Origin: an uncultured Chitinophaga sp.
Lineage (GTDB): Bacteria; Bacteroidota; Bacteroidia; Chitinophagales; Chitinophagaceae
NCBI RefSeq assembly: GCF_937874145.1
Contig: NZ_CALNBI010000475.1
Coordinates: forward strand, 1-15,200
DNA length: 15,200 nt
Direction: 5' to 3'
The position numbers and the translations under genes were made by a program. Shown in pieces: positions 6,342 through 13,848 of this stretch. The number at the start of each line of letters is the position of its first letter. Position 1 is the stretch's first letter. The notes below the pieces were generated by a model. The model had not been told where the DNA came from, searched no databases, and saw only the letters and a program-made list of their open reading frames with translations.

Positions 6342-7100
6342 TCAAACGGGGAGCAGTTCGCGGAAATGAAATCGGGTATCCCAGGCCAGGGGTTTCTCTT
6401 CCTCCCCGCCATCTTCCTGGAAACAATTATCCTCCTTTTTATAGCAATCGTCGCCATTGCGGGCCGGCGCATACGTGCGCGTCACCGTTTCGCCCATACG
6501 GAACGGGACCGGGGAACTGAAAATAGGCCCGTCGTACACGAAACTGTGGAACTCGCCGTTTTCCCCGCAAGGGTCTACCCCGGCTGGCAGATCGGCCAGG
6601 AACGCCGCATCGAACTCCCGCCCGGCAAATTCCGCCGGCAGGAACCTGTCGTTCACGCAAACGATCACTGCTTTAAAACCTGCCGCAATAAAATCCTGCG
6701 CCAGCTGCGCACTGTCGCGCTTCCAAAGCGGGAAAACGCCTTCCATGCCTGCCTTCGCCAGCTGCGATTCGCGGTAGGCCCGGAGGTCTTCCAGGAAAAT
6801 ATCCCCGAACACCGCCCGGCGGATACCTTCCCGCTGGTATCCTTCCAGCGCCTCGTTCATGATCCGGTTGTAATCTTCCATCGAGGCGTTTTCGGGGAGG
6901 AACGCCTTTTTCAGGGGCAAACCCGTCCGCCGCGCCTGCTCGTCGAGCAACACCTCCTGCACCCCGTGCATCGATACCCGGCGGTACGCCTCGCTCAGGG
7001 TCGTAAATAGCCCGCGGACATTCACTTCGCCCGACTGTTGCAGTTGCCAGAGGGCGAAAGACGCATCTTTCCCCCCGCTCCAATTGATATATGCTTCCAT
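6342..7100 (-). CDS. Dph6-related PP-loop ATP pyrophosphatase
   Basis: The 252-residue protein belongs to the ATP-binding family related to diphthine-ammonia ligase (Dph6; COG2102-like). Near the N-terminus it has the PP-loop SGGKDAS (8-14), which binds ATP for adenylation. The other family signatures are FGDIFLEDLRAYRE (98-111) and GVDPCGENGEFHSFVYDGPIF (174-194). The length matches bacterial members; a short acidic insertion (about residues 215-232, DDCYKKEDNCFQEDGGEEE) precedes the final strand. Bacteria lack diphthamide, so the substrate of bacterial homologues is unknown, and the eukaryotic reaction should not be assumed. The ATG at 7100 abuts the PP-loop at the normal distance. It is transcribed divergently from the PhoD-type phosphatase, with 76 bases between starts; a TAATTTTA (7114-7107) is a possible degenerate -7 box. 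Confidence 0.9.
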   Translation of the reverse strand: MEAYINWSGGKDASFALWQLQQSGEVNVRGLFTTLSEAYRRVSMHGVQEVLLDEQARRTGLPLKKAFLPENASMEDYNRIMNEALEGYQREGIRRAVFGDIFLEDLRAYRESQLAKAGMEGVFPLWKRDSAQLAQDFIAAGFKAVIVCVNDRFLPAEFAGREFDAAFLADLPAGVDPCGENGEFHSFVYDGPIFSSPVPFRMGETVTRTYAPARNGDDCYKKEDNCFQEDGGEEEKPLAWDTRFHFRELLPV

Positions 7101-7148
7101 TTCACGTAAAATTATTGTATTTCCGGGGCATAAACGGGGCGGGAAGGC

Positions 7149-7156
7149 TATATTTG
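7149..7156 (+). promoter_or_regulatory. Candidate -7 element for the PhoD-type phosphatase gene
   Basis: TATATTTG exactly matches TAnnTTTG, 20 bases before the ATG at 7177. A -33 box at normal spacing is not clear (TTTC at 7120-7123 is 25 bases away). Its position supports the start at 7177, because the upstream in-frame ATG at 7084 would precede the promoter and overlap the divergent gene. Confidence 0.42.
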
Positions 7157-7176
7157 ACTACCTAAACCGCACCCTC

Positions 7177-8523
7177 ATGCGCCTGATCCCCTGCCTCATC
7201 CTGGCTATCCTGTTTTCCTGCACCTTCGCCTCCGCTCAACAGCAAAACCTCGTTTCCGGCCCCATGACCGGATCGATAGAACTGCGTGATGTGATCGTCT
7301 GGGCCGAAGTGTCCGCCGCCGCCAAAAAGGTGGCAGTCCGCTACTGGCCGCAGCAACAGCCCGGAAAAGCCCTGTCCCAAAACTGGACGGGCCCGCTGGG
7401 CAATGCCTACAATCCCGTCAAGATCCAGCTCCGCAACCTGGCGCCGGGCACATTATATAGATATGAGCTCCTGGTAGACAATATCTCCGTCAGGAAGTCA
7501 TCTTTCCAAACCAAAACCCTCTGGCAGTACCGCATGCCCGCGCCGGATTTCACCTTCCTTACCGGCTCCTGCGCCTATTTCAACGAAGAAGGCTTTGACC
7601 GGCCGGGGAAGCCCTACGGCAAAGATTCCTCCATCTTCCTCACCATGACCAAAGAAAAAGCGGATTTCATGCTCTGGCTGGGCGATAACTGGTACACCCG
7701 GGAAGTGGATTACCATTCCGCACCCGGACTGGCTTACCGCGCCCACCGCGACCGCTCCCTGCCCGTGCTGCAGCCTTTCCTTTCGGCCATGCCGCATTAC
7801 GCCATCTGGGACGACCACGATTTCGGCCCCAACGACGCTTCCAAAGCCTATATTTTCCGCGACGAAAGCCGGGAGATCTTCAGGGACTACTGGCCCAACC
7901 CCACCTTCGGGCAGGATGATAAAGGCATTTATACCCAGTTCAGTTTCAGCGATGTAGACTTTTTCCTGCTCGACGGCCGCTATTTTTCCAGCGGTTCCCG
8001 GATGCCCGACAGCACCGGCGGCCAGCCCAACCCGGAAAAGAAGATGTACGGAGACGCGCAGATGGAGTGGCTGCGTAACGCCTTATTGCAGAGCAATGCC
8101 CGCTTCAAGGTGATCGCCACGGGGAGCCAGGCGCTGAATATTTATTCCCGCTGGGATAGTTTTCATCACTTTCCTGTTGAATATTGTTCGTTTATGAACT
8201 GGCTGCAGGAGGTGAACGTTCCGGGGATCGTGTTTTTAACCGGCGACAGGCACCATTCTGAAGTGATCCGGTTCGACCGGCCGGGTAATTATCCCCTGTA
8301 CGACATTACAAATTCCCCGCTGACGTCGGGGGAGGCGGCGCCGTCGGGGAATGAGGTGAACAGCCCGATCCGGGTGCCGGGAACGCTGGTAGTGACGCAG
8401 AACTACAGCAGGATCAAGGTGTTCGGTCCGCAGAACGACCGCAAAATGGCGGTGGAATTCGTGGACGGAAAGGGGCAGGTGCTGGGGAAATTCGAGGTGA
8501 GGGCTAATGATTTGAAAAAATAA
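7177..8523 (+). CDS. Secreted PhoD-type alkaline phosphatase / metallophosphatase
   Basis: The 448-residue exported protein resembles alkaline phosphatase D, a metal-dependent phosphodiesterase/monoesterase that releases phosphate outside the cytoplasm. An N-terminal signal peptide (MRLIPCLILAILFSCTFASA, 1-20) contains Cys6 and Cys15; SCTFASA is not a clean lipobox, so ordinary cleavage after ASA is favoured. A fibronectin-like beta domain (about 24-115) precedes the catalytic domain with LTGSCAY (128-134), WLGDNWYTREVD (167-178), AIWDDHDFGPND (209-220), LLDGRYF (264-270) and the metal-binding TGDRHHSE (355-362). The start at 7177 was chosen because the signal peptide begins there. No terminator is visible after the stop, and no phosphate-regulon box was recognised. 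Confidence 0.92.
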   Translation: MRLIPCLILAILFSCTFASAQQQNLVSGPMTGSIELRDVIVWAEVSAAAKKVAVRYWPQQQPGKALSQNWTGPLGNAYNPVKIQLRNLAPGTLYRYELLVDNISVRKSSFQTKTLWQYRMPAPDFTFLTGSCAYFNEEGFDRPGKPYGKDSSIFLTMTKEKADFMLWLGDNWYTREVDYHSAPGLAYRAHRDRSLPVLQPFLSAMPHYAIWDDHDFGPNDASKAYIFRDESREIFRDYWPNPTFGQDDKGIYTQFSFSDVDFFLLDGRYFSSGSRMPDSTGGQPNPEKKMYGDAQMEWLRNALLQSNARFKVIATGSQALNIYSRWDSFHHFPVEYCSFMNWLQEVNVPGIVFLTGDRHHSEVIRFDRPGNYPLYDITNSPLTSGEAAPSGNEVNSPIRVPGTLVVTQNYSRIKVFGPQNDRKMAVEFVDGKGQVLGKFEVRANDLKK

Positions 8524-8690
8524 TTGGGGGGACGCTGCAACTTTTCCAGTGGCGGGTCGTCTTTTTCATACAGGCCCCGGGAGTTGGTCACCTGACCAGC
8601 ACTGTTGGTACCGTAAATCTACGGATTCGTCAAAAGGGCTTTTATTATACCAGTTATTTTGTATTTTTAGGTCATTAAACATTTACCCTT

Positions 8691-9182
8691 ATGAAAAAGC
8701 TGTTGTTTTTGTTGGCAATCGGGACAGTCGCTTCGACTGCGGTGTTCGCCCACAACGGCGATAAGACGAACAATAACGGCGAGAAGAATGAAAAGGGCAC
8801 CGCCGCCACTGCCAGCAAGGCCAGGGTATCCAACCGGCTGGAGGAGATCCTGTGGACGGTTCCGCAGTCCAAAGTGGAAAAGGTGGATGAATCCGACATG
8901 CAGAAAGCCATGGTGGATTTGTACAAATGGTATTTACAGAACGAAACCCGCATACAGAATGATCCTTCGCTGAAGCTGGATCCGAAGGACCAGATCGTGG
9001 CTCCTTTCAAGGTTGACCCCAAGGTGCTGCAGCAATATATGCAGTTCATCAAGAAGAATTTTCCCGGGCTGAACGAAGATGATCTGAGCGACAAGCGCAC
9101 GGCATCCAAATCCCGCAAAACCGCGCCTGTATCCACTTGCGACGATCTCGACGTTCCCATGCCATTGACAGCTTCGAAATAA
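8691..9182 (+). CDS. Small secreted protein of unknown function (163 aa)
   Basis: I do not recognise a family. The first 20 residues (MKKLLFLLAIGTVASTAVFA) form a clean signal peptide with an A-x-A-like cleavage site, so the mature protein of about 143 residues should be periplasmic or exported. After a low-complexity Asn/Lys/Thr/Ala linker (21-43), a helical core follows (RLEEILWTVPQSKVEKVDESDMQKAM..., then DPKVLQQYMQFIKKNF), and the tail is basic with one cysteine (STCDDLD). The 17-base gap to the next gene suggests co-transcription with the YcxB-like membrane protein. Upstream, TTATTTTG (8657-8664) is a degenerate -7 box. The remaining upstream 130 bases hold only a small GGTCA/TGACC hairpin. 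Confidence 0.82.
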   Translation: MKKLLFLLAIGTVASTAVFAHNGDKTNNNGEKNEKGTAATASKARVSNRLEEILWTVPQSKVEKVDESDMQKAMVDLYKWYLQNETRIQNDPSLKLDPKDQIVAPFKVDPKVLQQYMQFIKKNFPGLNEDDLSDKRTASKSRKTAPVSTCDDLDVPMPLTASK

Positions 9183-9199
9183 TTTCGTAAGTTCGTTTA

Positions 9200-9700
9200 A
9201 TGCATTTGCTCCAGTTTACCTACAAGAGGGAAGAAGTTATCAGTGCATTACGGTTCCATTTTTTACGCAGAGGCGAGATCAGGGTTTTTAGAGTAACGCT
9301 GATCATCCTGTTATTGGCTACCGTGATCGGATATGTGTTTCGCATGGTGAATTTCAACGCGATGCTTGGGATTGTGCTGATGATGATAATCCTGGGCTGG
9401 GCATTCTGGTACCTGCTTCCGGTTTCCACTTACAATAAAGCCGCCACTTTCAGGGATAATATCCGTTTGCGGTATAACGACGAGGGCATGGCCATCTACA
9501 CTGGCCAGGGCGAGCGCAGCATGTCGTGGCGCAGCTTCAGCCAGATCGTGGAAACGCAGTCGTTTTTCTTTCTCTACCGCGACAAGCGTTCTTTTTTCCT
9601 CATCCCCACCAGCGCTTTCGAGAACGACGAAGCGCACCTGCAGTTCAGGGAACTGATGCAGAAGACGTTTTCGGATTACAGCCGCAAGGCCAGGGGTTGA
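9200..9700 (+). CDS. YcxB-like membrane protein (166 aa)
   Basis: Organisation matches the YcxB-like family: a short cytoplasmic N-terminus beginning with a YKREEVISALRFHFL segment, two adjacent membrane helices (about 28-48, VFRVTLIILLLATVIGYVF region; about 54-74, LGIVLMMIILGWAFWYLLPV) and a soluble C-terminal domain (about 80-160). That domain has the family's pattern of a tryptophan strand (MSWRSFSQIVETQSFFFLY) followed by FFLIPTSAF. The molecular role is unknown for the family. It lies 17 bases after the secreted 163-residue protein and probably shares its transcript. Its TGA (9698-9700) directly abuts the antiparallel stop of the acetyltransferase gene (9701-9703), so there is no room for a separate terminator. 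Confidence 0.82.
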   Translation: MHLLQFTYKREEVISALRFHFLRRGEIRVFRVTLIILLLATVIGYVFRMVNFNAMLGIVLMMIILGWAFWYLLPVSTYNKAATFRDNIRLRYNDEGMAIYTGQGERSMSWRSFSQIVETQSFFFLYRDKRSFFLIPTSAFENDEAHLQFRELMQKTFSDYSRKARG

Positions 9701-10132
9701 TTACAGTTTCCGGTACATTTCGATATGATCGATGCCCACTTCGGTGAAGATTTCGCCGCGGGCGGAATAGCCGTTTTTCTCGTAGAAGGGGCGGGCAACG
9801 TCGCGGGCATGCATGGTCAGTTCCGAGAAACCTTCCTTGCGGGCCTGCTCTTCGGCGAAGCGCAGAATTTTACTTCCGGTTCCTTTGCCCTGCTGGTTTT
9901 CGTCCACCGCCATCTGCCGCAGCTGGATCACGTTATCGTTGACCGGCGTGAGGATGCAGCAGCCTACGATCTGCTTACCGTCGAAGCTCCCGATGAGGAA
10001 ATCATGCATTTCCTGCCGGAGGTATTCCGTCGAGAAAGTGAGGCCCAGGGGGCGGCGGAGGATGTTGTCGCGCAGCACGACCATGTCGTGATAGTCGCAG
10101 CTGCCGTATTCGATGAGGCGGATGTCGGGCAT
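9701..10132 (-). CDS. GNAT-family N-acetyltransferase
   Basis: The 143-residue product is a single GNAT domain that should transfer an acetyl group from acetyl-CoA to an amine; the substrate is not predictable. Visible elements: LRQMAVDENQQGKGTGSKIL (71-90), the motif A strand plus pyrophosphate-binding loop Q-x-x-G-x-G, and RPFYEKNGY (114-122), the motif B region typical of the family. The ATG at 10132 was chosen because it gives a normal N-terminus (MPDIRLIEYG) and a 19-base gap after the upstream gene; an in-frame ATG at 10189 would add 19 residues and overlap that gene. It is the last gene of a three-gene minus-strand cluster, and its 3' end abuts the YcxB-like gene. Confidence 0.9.
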   Translation of the reverse strand: MPDIRLIEYGSCDYHDMVVLRDNILRRPLGLTFSTEYLRQEMHDFLIGSFDGKQIVGCCILTPVNDNVIQLRQMAVDENQQGKGTGSKILRFAEEQARKEGFSELTMHARDVARPFYEKNGYSARGEIFTEVGIDHIEMYRKL

Positions 10133-10151
10133 AATGCGAAGGTACGGCAGT

Positions 10152-10625
10152 TTACCAAATGACGTTGCCGGTAAAGGGTTTGCCGGCATAATCCGGGAAC
10201 GGTCGGACTTTGGCGAGTACTTTCGTGCGGACGTTGTATTCCCAAACGTGGGGATCTTCGAACCAGGGATCCTCGAGCACCAGGAGCGTGTCCGGACCGG
10301 ACTGGCGCAGGTCGTGGGCCGAGCTGAATGCGATGGTTTGGATGCTGCCGTTGTGCCAAACGGCGAAAGACTGGTACCCTCCCACGGCGGCCCAGGTTTC
10401 GTCGTGGCTGATGATTCCGCATAATACGTCGCCGTAAAACCAGTCGAGGTAAGTGACCTTTTGCAATGAAAGGTTCAGCAGGTAAGCATTTTCGGAAAGG
10501 CTCATCAGGATCAGCTGATCCGTGTGGGCAAACTTTGCGTCGGAGTGGATGGTCCTTGAGCCGGTGCATGGCATTTTCAGTGCGCCCTGGTAAAGGCGTT
10601 CGAACAGTTCGGTTTCCGTGAACAT
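10152..10625 (-). CDS. Hypothetical cytoplasmic protein (157 aa)
   Basis: I do not recognise a family. There is no signal peptide or membrane segment. The sequence reads as repeated short beta strands with aromatic residues (LILMSLSENAYLLNLSLQKVTYLDWFYGD; WAAVGGYQSFAVWH; DTLLVLEDPWFEDPHVWEYN), resembling a small beta-sheet or partial propeller fold. It ends in PDYAGKPFTGNVIW. It lies 45 bases after the PRPP-synthase-like gene and 19 before the acetyltransferase gene on the same strand, so the three are likely co-transcribed. Codon use is like its neighbours. Confidence 0.8.
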   Translation of the reverse strand: MFTETELFERLYQGALKMPCTGSRTIHSDAKFAHTDQLILMSLSENAYLLNLSLQKVTYLDWFYGDVLCGIISHDETWAAVGGYQSFAVWHNGSIQTIAFSSAHDLRQSGPDTLLVLEDPWFEDPHVWEYNVRTKVLAKVRPFPDYAGKPFTGNVIW

Positions 10626-10670
10626 GAATATAGGGCTGATTGGTTGGCCCCAATATAATAAAATGCTGGT

Positions 10671-11603
10671 TTAAACCGGAATGCTTTCGAACCAGGATAA
10701 GATCACCGGCGCCACGGAACGCACTTCCAGCAAGGGATCTGTGATATCGAGCGCGTTGGGGTGCGTGTCTGTACAAATAAGTTTTTCCACCAGCCCGCTG
10801 TCCGCGATCTTGCGGTAGCCGTTGCCGGCGAAAATACCGTGGGTGGTGATAACGCCGATGGAGGAGGCGCCGGCATGGCGGTATGCCTGTGCGGCGTTGA
10901 GCAGCGAGCCGCCGGTACGGATCATATCATCGTAGATGATGACCAGCGTATCCTGCACGTTGGCGCTGATGGCGGTAACGTGCGTTTCTTCCCCCGACAC
11001 CCTTTTTTTGAACACGAAAGCGGCCTGCACGCCGAGGTCGTTGGCCAGGGATTCCACCCATTTGGCCCTGCCGGAATCGGTGCTTGCCAGCACGAAAGGC
11101 CTGCCGCCCGCGATATCCAGCGCCGCCTGCTGGACGATGGATTTGGCGTAAAGGTGCACCGGCCGCACGTTGCTTTCAAAATAATGCGAGATGCCGTCCA
11201 CATGCAAATCGATCATGATCACGCGGATGCCGTTGGAAGCGGCGGGGAGTGCGGAGAACAGGGTGGCACGGGTTTTGGCTTTTACGATTTCCCCGTATTG
11301 CACGGCTCTTTCCATGGTGGAATACCCGAAATAGGGGATCACGAGGTTGACGCAGAGGGCGCCGTACTGGATACAGCCGTTGGCGATGTCGAACAATTCC
11401 AGGGTTTCCTTGTCGTCGATCGTTCCGCCGATGAGCACTACTTCCTTCCCGGTAACGCCGGAGGTTATACGATGGTAATGCTCCCCGTCGGGGAAGTCGC
11501 GGATGGAAAGGAGCCCCGGTTCCCAATCGTCCGGAGCGATGGCGAGCAGCCGCTCTTTCAGATATTGGTACCTTTGTGTGGAAAAGACGATTTTACGGGC
11601 CAT
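10671..11603 (-). CDS. PRPP synthetase-like protein (divergent ribose-phosphate pyrophosphokinase family)
   Basis: The 310-residue product has the tandem phosphoribosyltransferase-fold layout of PRPP synthetases, which make PRPP from ribose-5-phosphate and ATP in the cytosol. Matching landmarks: RDFPDGEHYHRI (35-46), VIPYFGYSTMERA (88-100), IDLHVDGISHYF (131-142, keeping the catalytic-loop histidine), STDSGRAK (174-181), FKKRVSGEE (198-206, flexible loop) and the PRPP-loop YDDMIRTGGS (224-233). Canonical enzymes have GYARQDR where this one has GYSTMER, so the usual ATP-contacting Arg-Gln pair is absent, and the PDxGG motif is also altered. It may be a specialised paralogue rather than the housekeeping enzyme. 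It is the first gene of a likely three-gene minus-strand transcript. Confidence 0.83.
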   Translation of the reverse strand: MARKIVFSTQRYQYLKERLLAIAPDDWEPGLLSIRDFPDGEHYHRITSGVTGKEVVLIGGTIDDKETLELFDIANGCIQYGALCVNLVIPYFGYSTMERAVQYGEIVKAKTRATLFSALPAASNGIRVIMIDLHVDGISHYFESNVRPVHLYAKSIVQQAALDIAGGRPFVLASTDSGRAKWVESLANDLGVQAAFVFKKRVSGEETHVTAISANVQDTLVIIYDDMIRTGGSLLNAAQAYRHAGASSIGVITTHGIFAGNGYRKIADSGLVEKLICTDTHPNALDITDPLLEVRSVAPVILSWFESIPV

Positions 11604-11665
11604 GGCTTGAATTTCAGGAGTTTCCCGAAATTATAGCAAAAGCGTCAGGCTTATAAATTATTTTT

Positions 11666-11700
11666 AACGTTTCATTTGAGCCCGGAACGTTAAATTTGAG
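11666..11700 (+). repeat. Two tandem direct repeats, 20-base period, over a promoter
   Basis: Units 11666-11680 and 11686-11700 (AACGTTtcATTTGAG and AACGTTaaATTTGAG) agree at 13 of 15 positions and are offset by 20 bases, close to two helical turns. The second unit contains the -7 box. Such spacing suits two proteins binding the same face of the DNA. Confidence 0.6.
11670..11698 (+). promoter_or_regulatory. Candidate promoter of the CarboxypepD_reg-like gene
   Basis: TTTC (11670-11673), a 17-base gap and TAAATTTG (11691-11698, exact match to TAnnTTTG) lie 10 bases before the ATG at 11709, implying a very short leader. The boxes coincide with the 20-base-period repeat. Confidence 0.45.
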
Positions 11701-11708
11701 AGCATAGT

Positions 11709-12455
11709 ATGAAGCAATTTCTGTTAAGATACGCTGTAGCGGCGGGCGTTTTATGCTTCGTCGGGCTGCAGGAGGCAAAGGCGCAGGCGGTACGGCTGAT
11801 GGGTATGATCACCGACGCGGATACGCGCACCGGTCTCCCCGCGGTAAGCGTATGGAACAAACGTTCCGGCATGGGAACGGTGTCCAACGAGTCGGGCCGG
11901 TATTATATCGAAGCCCTGCCGGGGGATACCATCGAGTTTTCAAGCCTCAGCTATGTACGTGCGGCCTTCGTGGCGCCGGGCATTTCCTCCACCCGGAACG
12001 TGGAGCTGCAGCGGCATATCATGGGGCTCCAGGGCGTCAATATCCGCGGCCGCATCTACAAACAGGATTCACTTGCCATTCGGGAAGAATATGAGAGATA
12101 TTTTGGATATAAGCGCCCCGGCGCGATGGATGTGCTGAAAACACTGCCGTCGAACCCCATCACCGCGCTTACCTACCTCGTTCCCAGCCGCGCCCGCAAG
12201 CGCAAGGAGAAGTTCGGCGAACAGCTGAAGTACTGGGAAGAAGAAAAGCATATCGATTACCGCTACAACCACGACCTGGTGGCCAGGGTCACAAAGCTGG
12301 AAAGCCCCGAACTGGATTCGTTCATGCTCGCTTACCGGCCGCCGTACAGTTTCCTGCTCAATGCCACGGAATACGACCTGCTGTTGTTCATCAAGCAATC
12401 GTTCGAGCGGTACCAGAAAAACAAAGGCCATCTCAGGAAAGACACGATCGAATAG
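11709..12455 (+). CDS. Secreted CarboxypepD_reg-like domain protein (248 aa)
   Basis: A signal peptide (about 1-25, MKQFLLRYAVAAGVLCFVGL then EAKAQ) leads into a carboxypeptidase-regulatory-like beta-sandwich (about 27-110: LMGMITDADTRTGLPAVSVW, then GTVSNESGRYYIEALPGDTIEFSSLSY). This domain is also found at the N-terminus of SusC/TonB-dependent receptors and many Bacteroidota surface proteins. Here it is not followed by a plug or barrel but by a charged, helical C-terminal half (RKRKEKFGEQLKYWEEEKHIDYRYNHDL...FIKQSFERYQK), so it is a stand-alone envelope protein, not a truncated receptor. The function of stand-alone members is unknown. It is divergent from the PRPP-synthetase-like gene and convergent with the efflux operon through a shared terminator. 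Confidence 0.84.
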   Translation: MKQFLLRYAVAAGVLCFVGLQEAKAQAVRLMGMITDADTRTGLPAVSVWNKRSGMGTVSNESGRYYIEALPGDTIEFSSLSYVRAAFVAPGISSTRNVELQRHIMGLQGVNIRGRIYKQDSLAIREEYERYFGYKRPGAMDVLKTLPSNPITALTYLVPSRARKRKEKFGEQLKYWEEEKHIDYRYNHDLVARVTKLESPELDSFMLAYRPPYSFLLNATEYDLLLFIKQSFERYQKNKGHLRKDTIE

Positions 12456-12474
12456 TATTTACCTTATTCACATA

Positions 12475-12509
12475 AAAAAGCCCGGAAGCATGAAACTTCC
12501 GGGCTTTTT
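12475..12509. terminator. Bidirectional intrinsic terminator
   Basis: A 14-pair perfect stem (12475-12488 with 12496-12509) includes AAAAAGCCCGGAAG and closes a 7-base loop (CATGAAA). T-rich runs occur on both strands, so it can end the CarboxypepD_reg-like gene (stop at 12455) and the efflux operon (TolC stop at 12529). Confidence 0.92.
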
Positions 12510-12528
12510 GTTTTTATCTGCGGGGAGA

Positions 12529-13848
12529 TTATTTAAGTATCGATCCTTTCAGGCGCATCAGTTCCGTTTCCGCCACCTTGGTATTGTAGCGTGCCTGGAT
12601 GAGGCGGTAGGCGGCCAGTTCGAGGCTTTGCTGCGCTTCTTTCACTTCGAGCGTGGTAGACACGCCCTGCCGGAAGCGTTCCAGCGCCACCATGGTATTT
12701 TCGCGGGCGAGGTCTACGCTTTCCTGCTCCAGTTCCAACGCCATTTTATAGTACTCGTAATCGCGGAAAGCGTTGCGCAGCTGCAGGTTCACGAGAGAAG
12801 CCTGGTTGTCGAGCGCGATTTGCTGGTATTCGATGTCGAGCTTCGCGGCTTTGTATGCGCGGTGCGAATTGAGGCCGTTGAAGATGGGCACGGTGGCGGA
12901 AAAACCATAGTTCATGCCACGGTTCTGGTTGAAGATGGGGCTGAACTGGTTGATGGCGGCGCTCGCGCGCGACTGGTTGAAGTTATACGCCGAGTTGAAA
13001 GAAAGCACCGGGAAGAAGTCGCCCTTTCTTTCCTTCAGCGTGATCCGCGAAATCTCCAGGTTCTGGCGGGATATCTGCAACTGCGGGTTCGTCTGCTGGA
13101 TGTTTTCCAGGATCTGCCCGTAAGACATCTGCAGGTTCAGCGGGATGGTATCGTGTACATCGTAGTTCACGCTTTCGTCGGCGATGGCCAGCAACTGGTT
13201 CAGCGAAGCTTTGCTTTGCTCGATAACGGTTTGCTGGCGGAGCCAGTTGGCGCGCTGGGCATTGTAATCCACTTTCGCCTGCAGCCAGTCCGTTTTAGGC
13301 GCGAGGCCTGTCTGGAACTTGGCGTCGGAGAGCTTCACGCGCTCGTCGGAGATAGACATCTGCTCGGCCAGGGCGCGCAATTGCTGCTTCTGCTGCGCGA
13401 TGTTGTAATAGCTGTTGATGATATTGGCGACTGTGTTTTCCACCTGGTTGCGGACGCTCAGCTCACCGAGGATTTCGATGGCTTGAATGCGCTGGCGGGT
13501 AGCGAACATTTTCAGGCCGTCGAACAACGTCCAGTTCAGGTTGACGGCTGCCTGCCATTGCTGGTTTTTAATGCCGGAGGTGTCGCGCTTGGAGCCGTTG
13601 CCGAATTCCTGCTTGGTAGCGGTGCGGGTCCAGGTTTTGGCGGCGGTGCCGTTGATGCGCGGCGCAAAAGCGAAGTTGGCGTAAGCGTTATCGTTGGCGG
13701 CCACTTCCGCATCGTTGCGCGCCATGCGGATGTCGTAGTTGTTTTTCAGCCCCAGGTCGATCGCCTGTTCCAGCGTGAGCACCTGTTGTGCCTGTGCGCC
13801 GCCGGCGGCGAGGAGGAGGATGAAGATGAATATCTGTTTCAGTTTCAT
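12529..13848 (-). CDS. TolC-family outer membrane efflux protein
   Basis: The 439-residue product is the outer membrane channel of a tripartite efflux system. It has a signal peptide (MKLKQIFIFILLLAAGGAQA), then the TLEQAIDLGLKNNYDI opening typical of outer membrane efflux proteins. Two homologous halves follow, each made of long coiled helices and a membrane strand pair; LNWTLFDGLK and SATVPIFNGLN are the matching strand segments. FQTGLAPKTDWLQAKVDY and FRQGVSTTLEVKEAQQSL are the corresponding helix turns. Start: the ATG at 13848 gives the cleanest signal peptide; an in-frame ATG at 13857 would add three residues. It begins 12 bases after the RND pump stop, so it is co-transcribed. No Shine-Dalgarno is visible, as is common in Bacteroidota. 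Confidence 0.94.
   Translation of the reverse strand: MKLKQIFIFILLLAAGGAQAQQVLTLEQAIDLGLKNNYDIRMARNDAEVAANDNAYANFAFAPRINGTAAKTWTRTATKQEFGNGSKRDTSGIKNQQWQAAVNLNWTLFDGLKMFATRQRIQAIEILGELSVRNQVENTVANIINSYYNIAQQKQQLRALAEQMSISDERVKLSDAKFQTGLAPKTDWLQAKVDYNAQRANWLRQQTVIEQSKASLNQLLAIADESVNYDVHDTIPLNLQMSYGQILENIQQTNPQLQISRQNLEISRITLKERKGDFFPVLSFNSAYNFNQSRASAAINQFSPIFNQNRGMNYGFSATVPIFNGLNSHRAYKAAKLDIEYQQIALDNQASLVNLQLRNAFRDYEYYKMALELEQESVDLARENTMVALERFRQGVSTTLEVKEAQQSLELAAYRLIQARYNTKVAETELMRLKGSILK

Noticed and set aside
6439..7083. Alternative frames overlapping the Dph6-like gene on both strands
   Set aside because: The PP-loop and family signatures are all in the chosen frame; the others are Arg/Gly/Pro-rich shadows.
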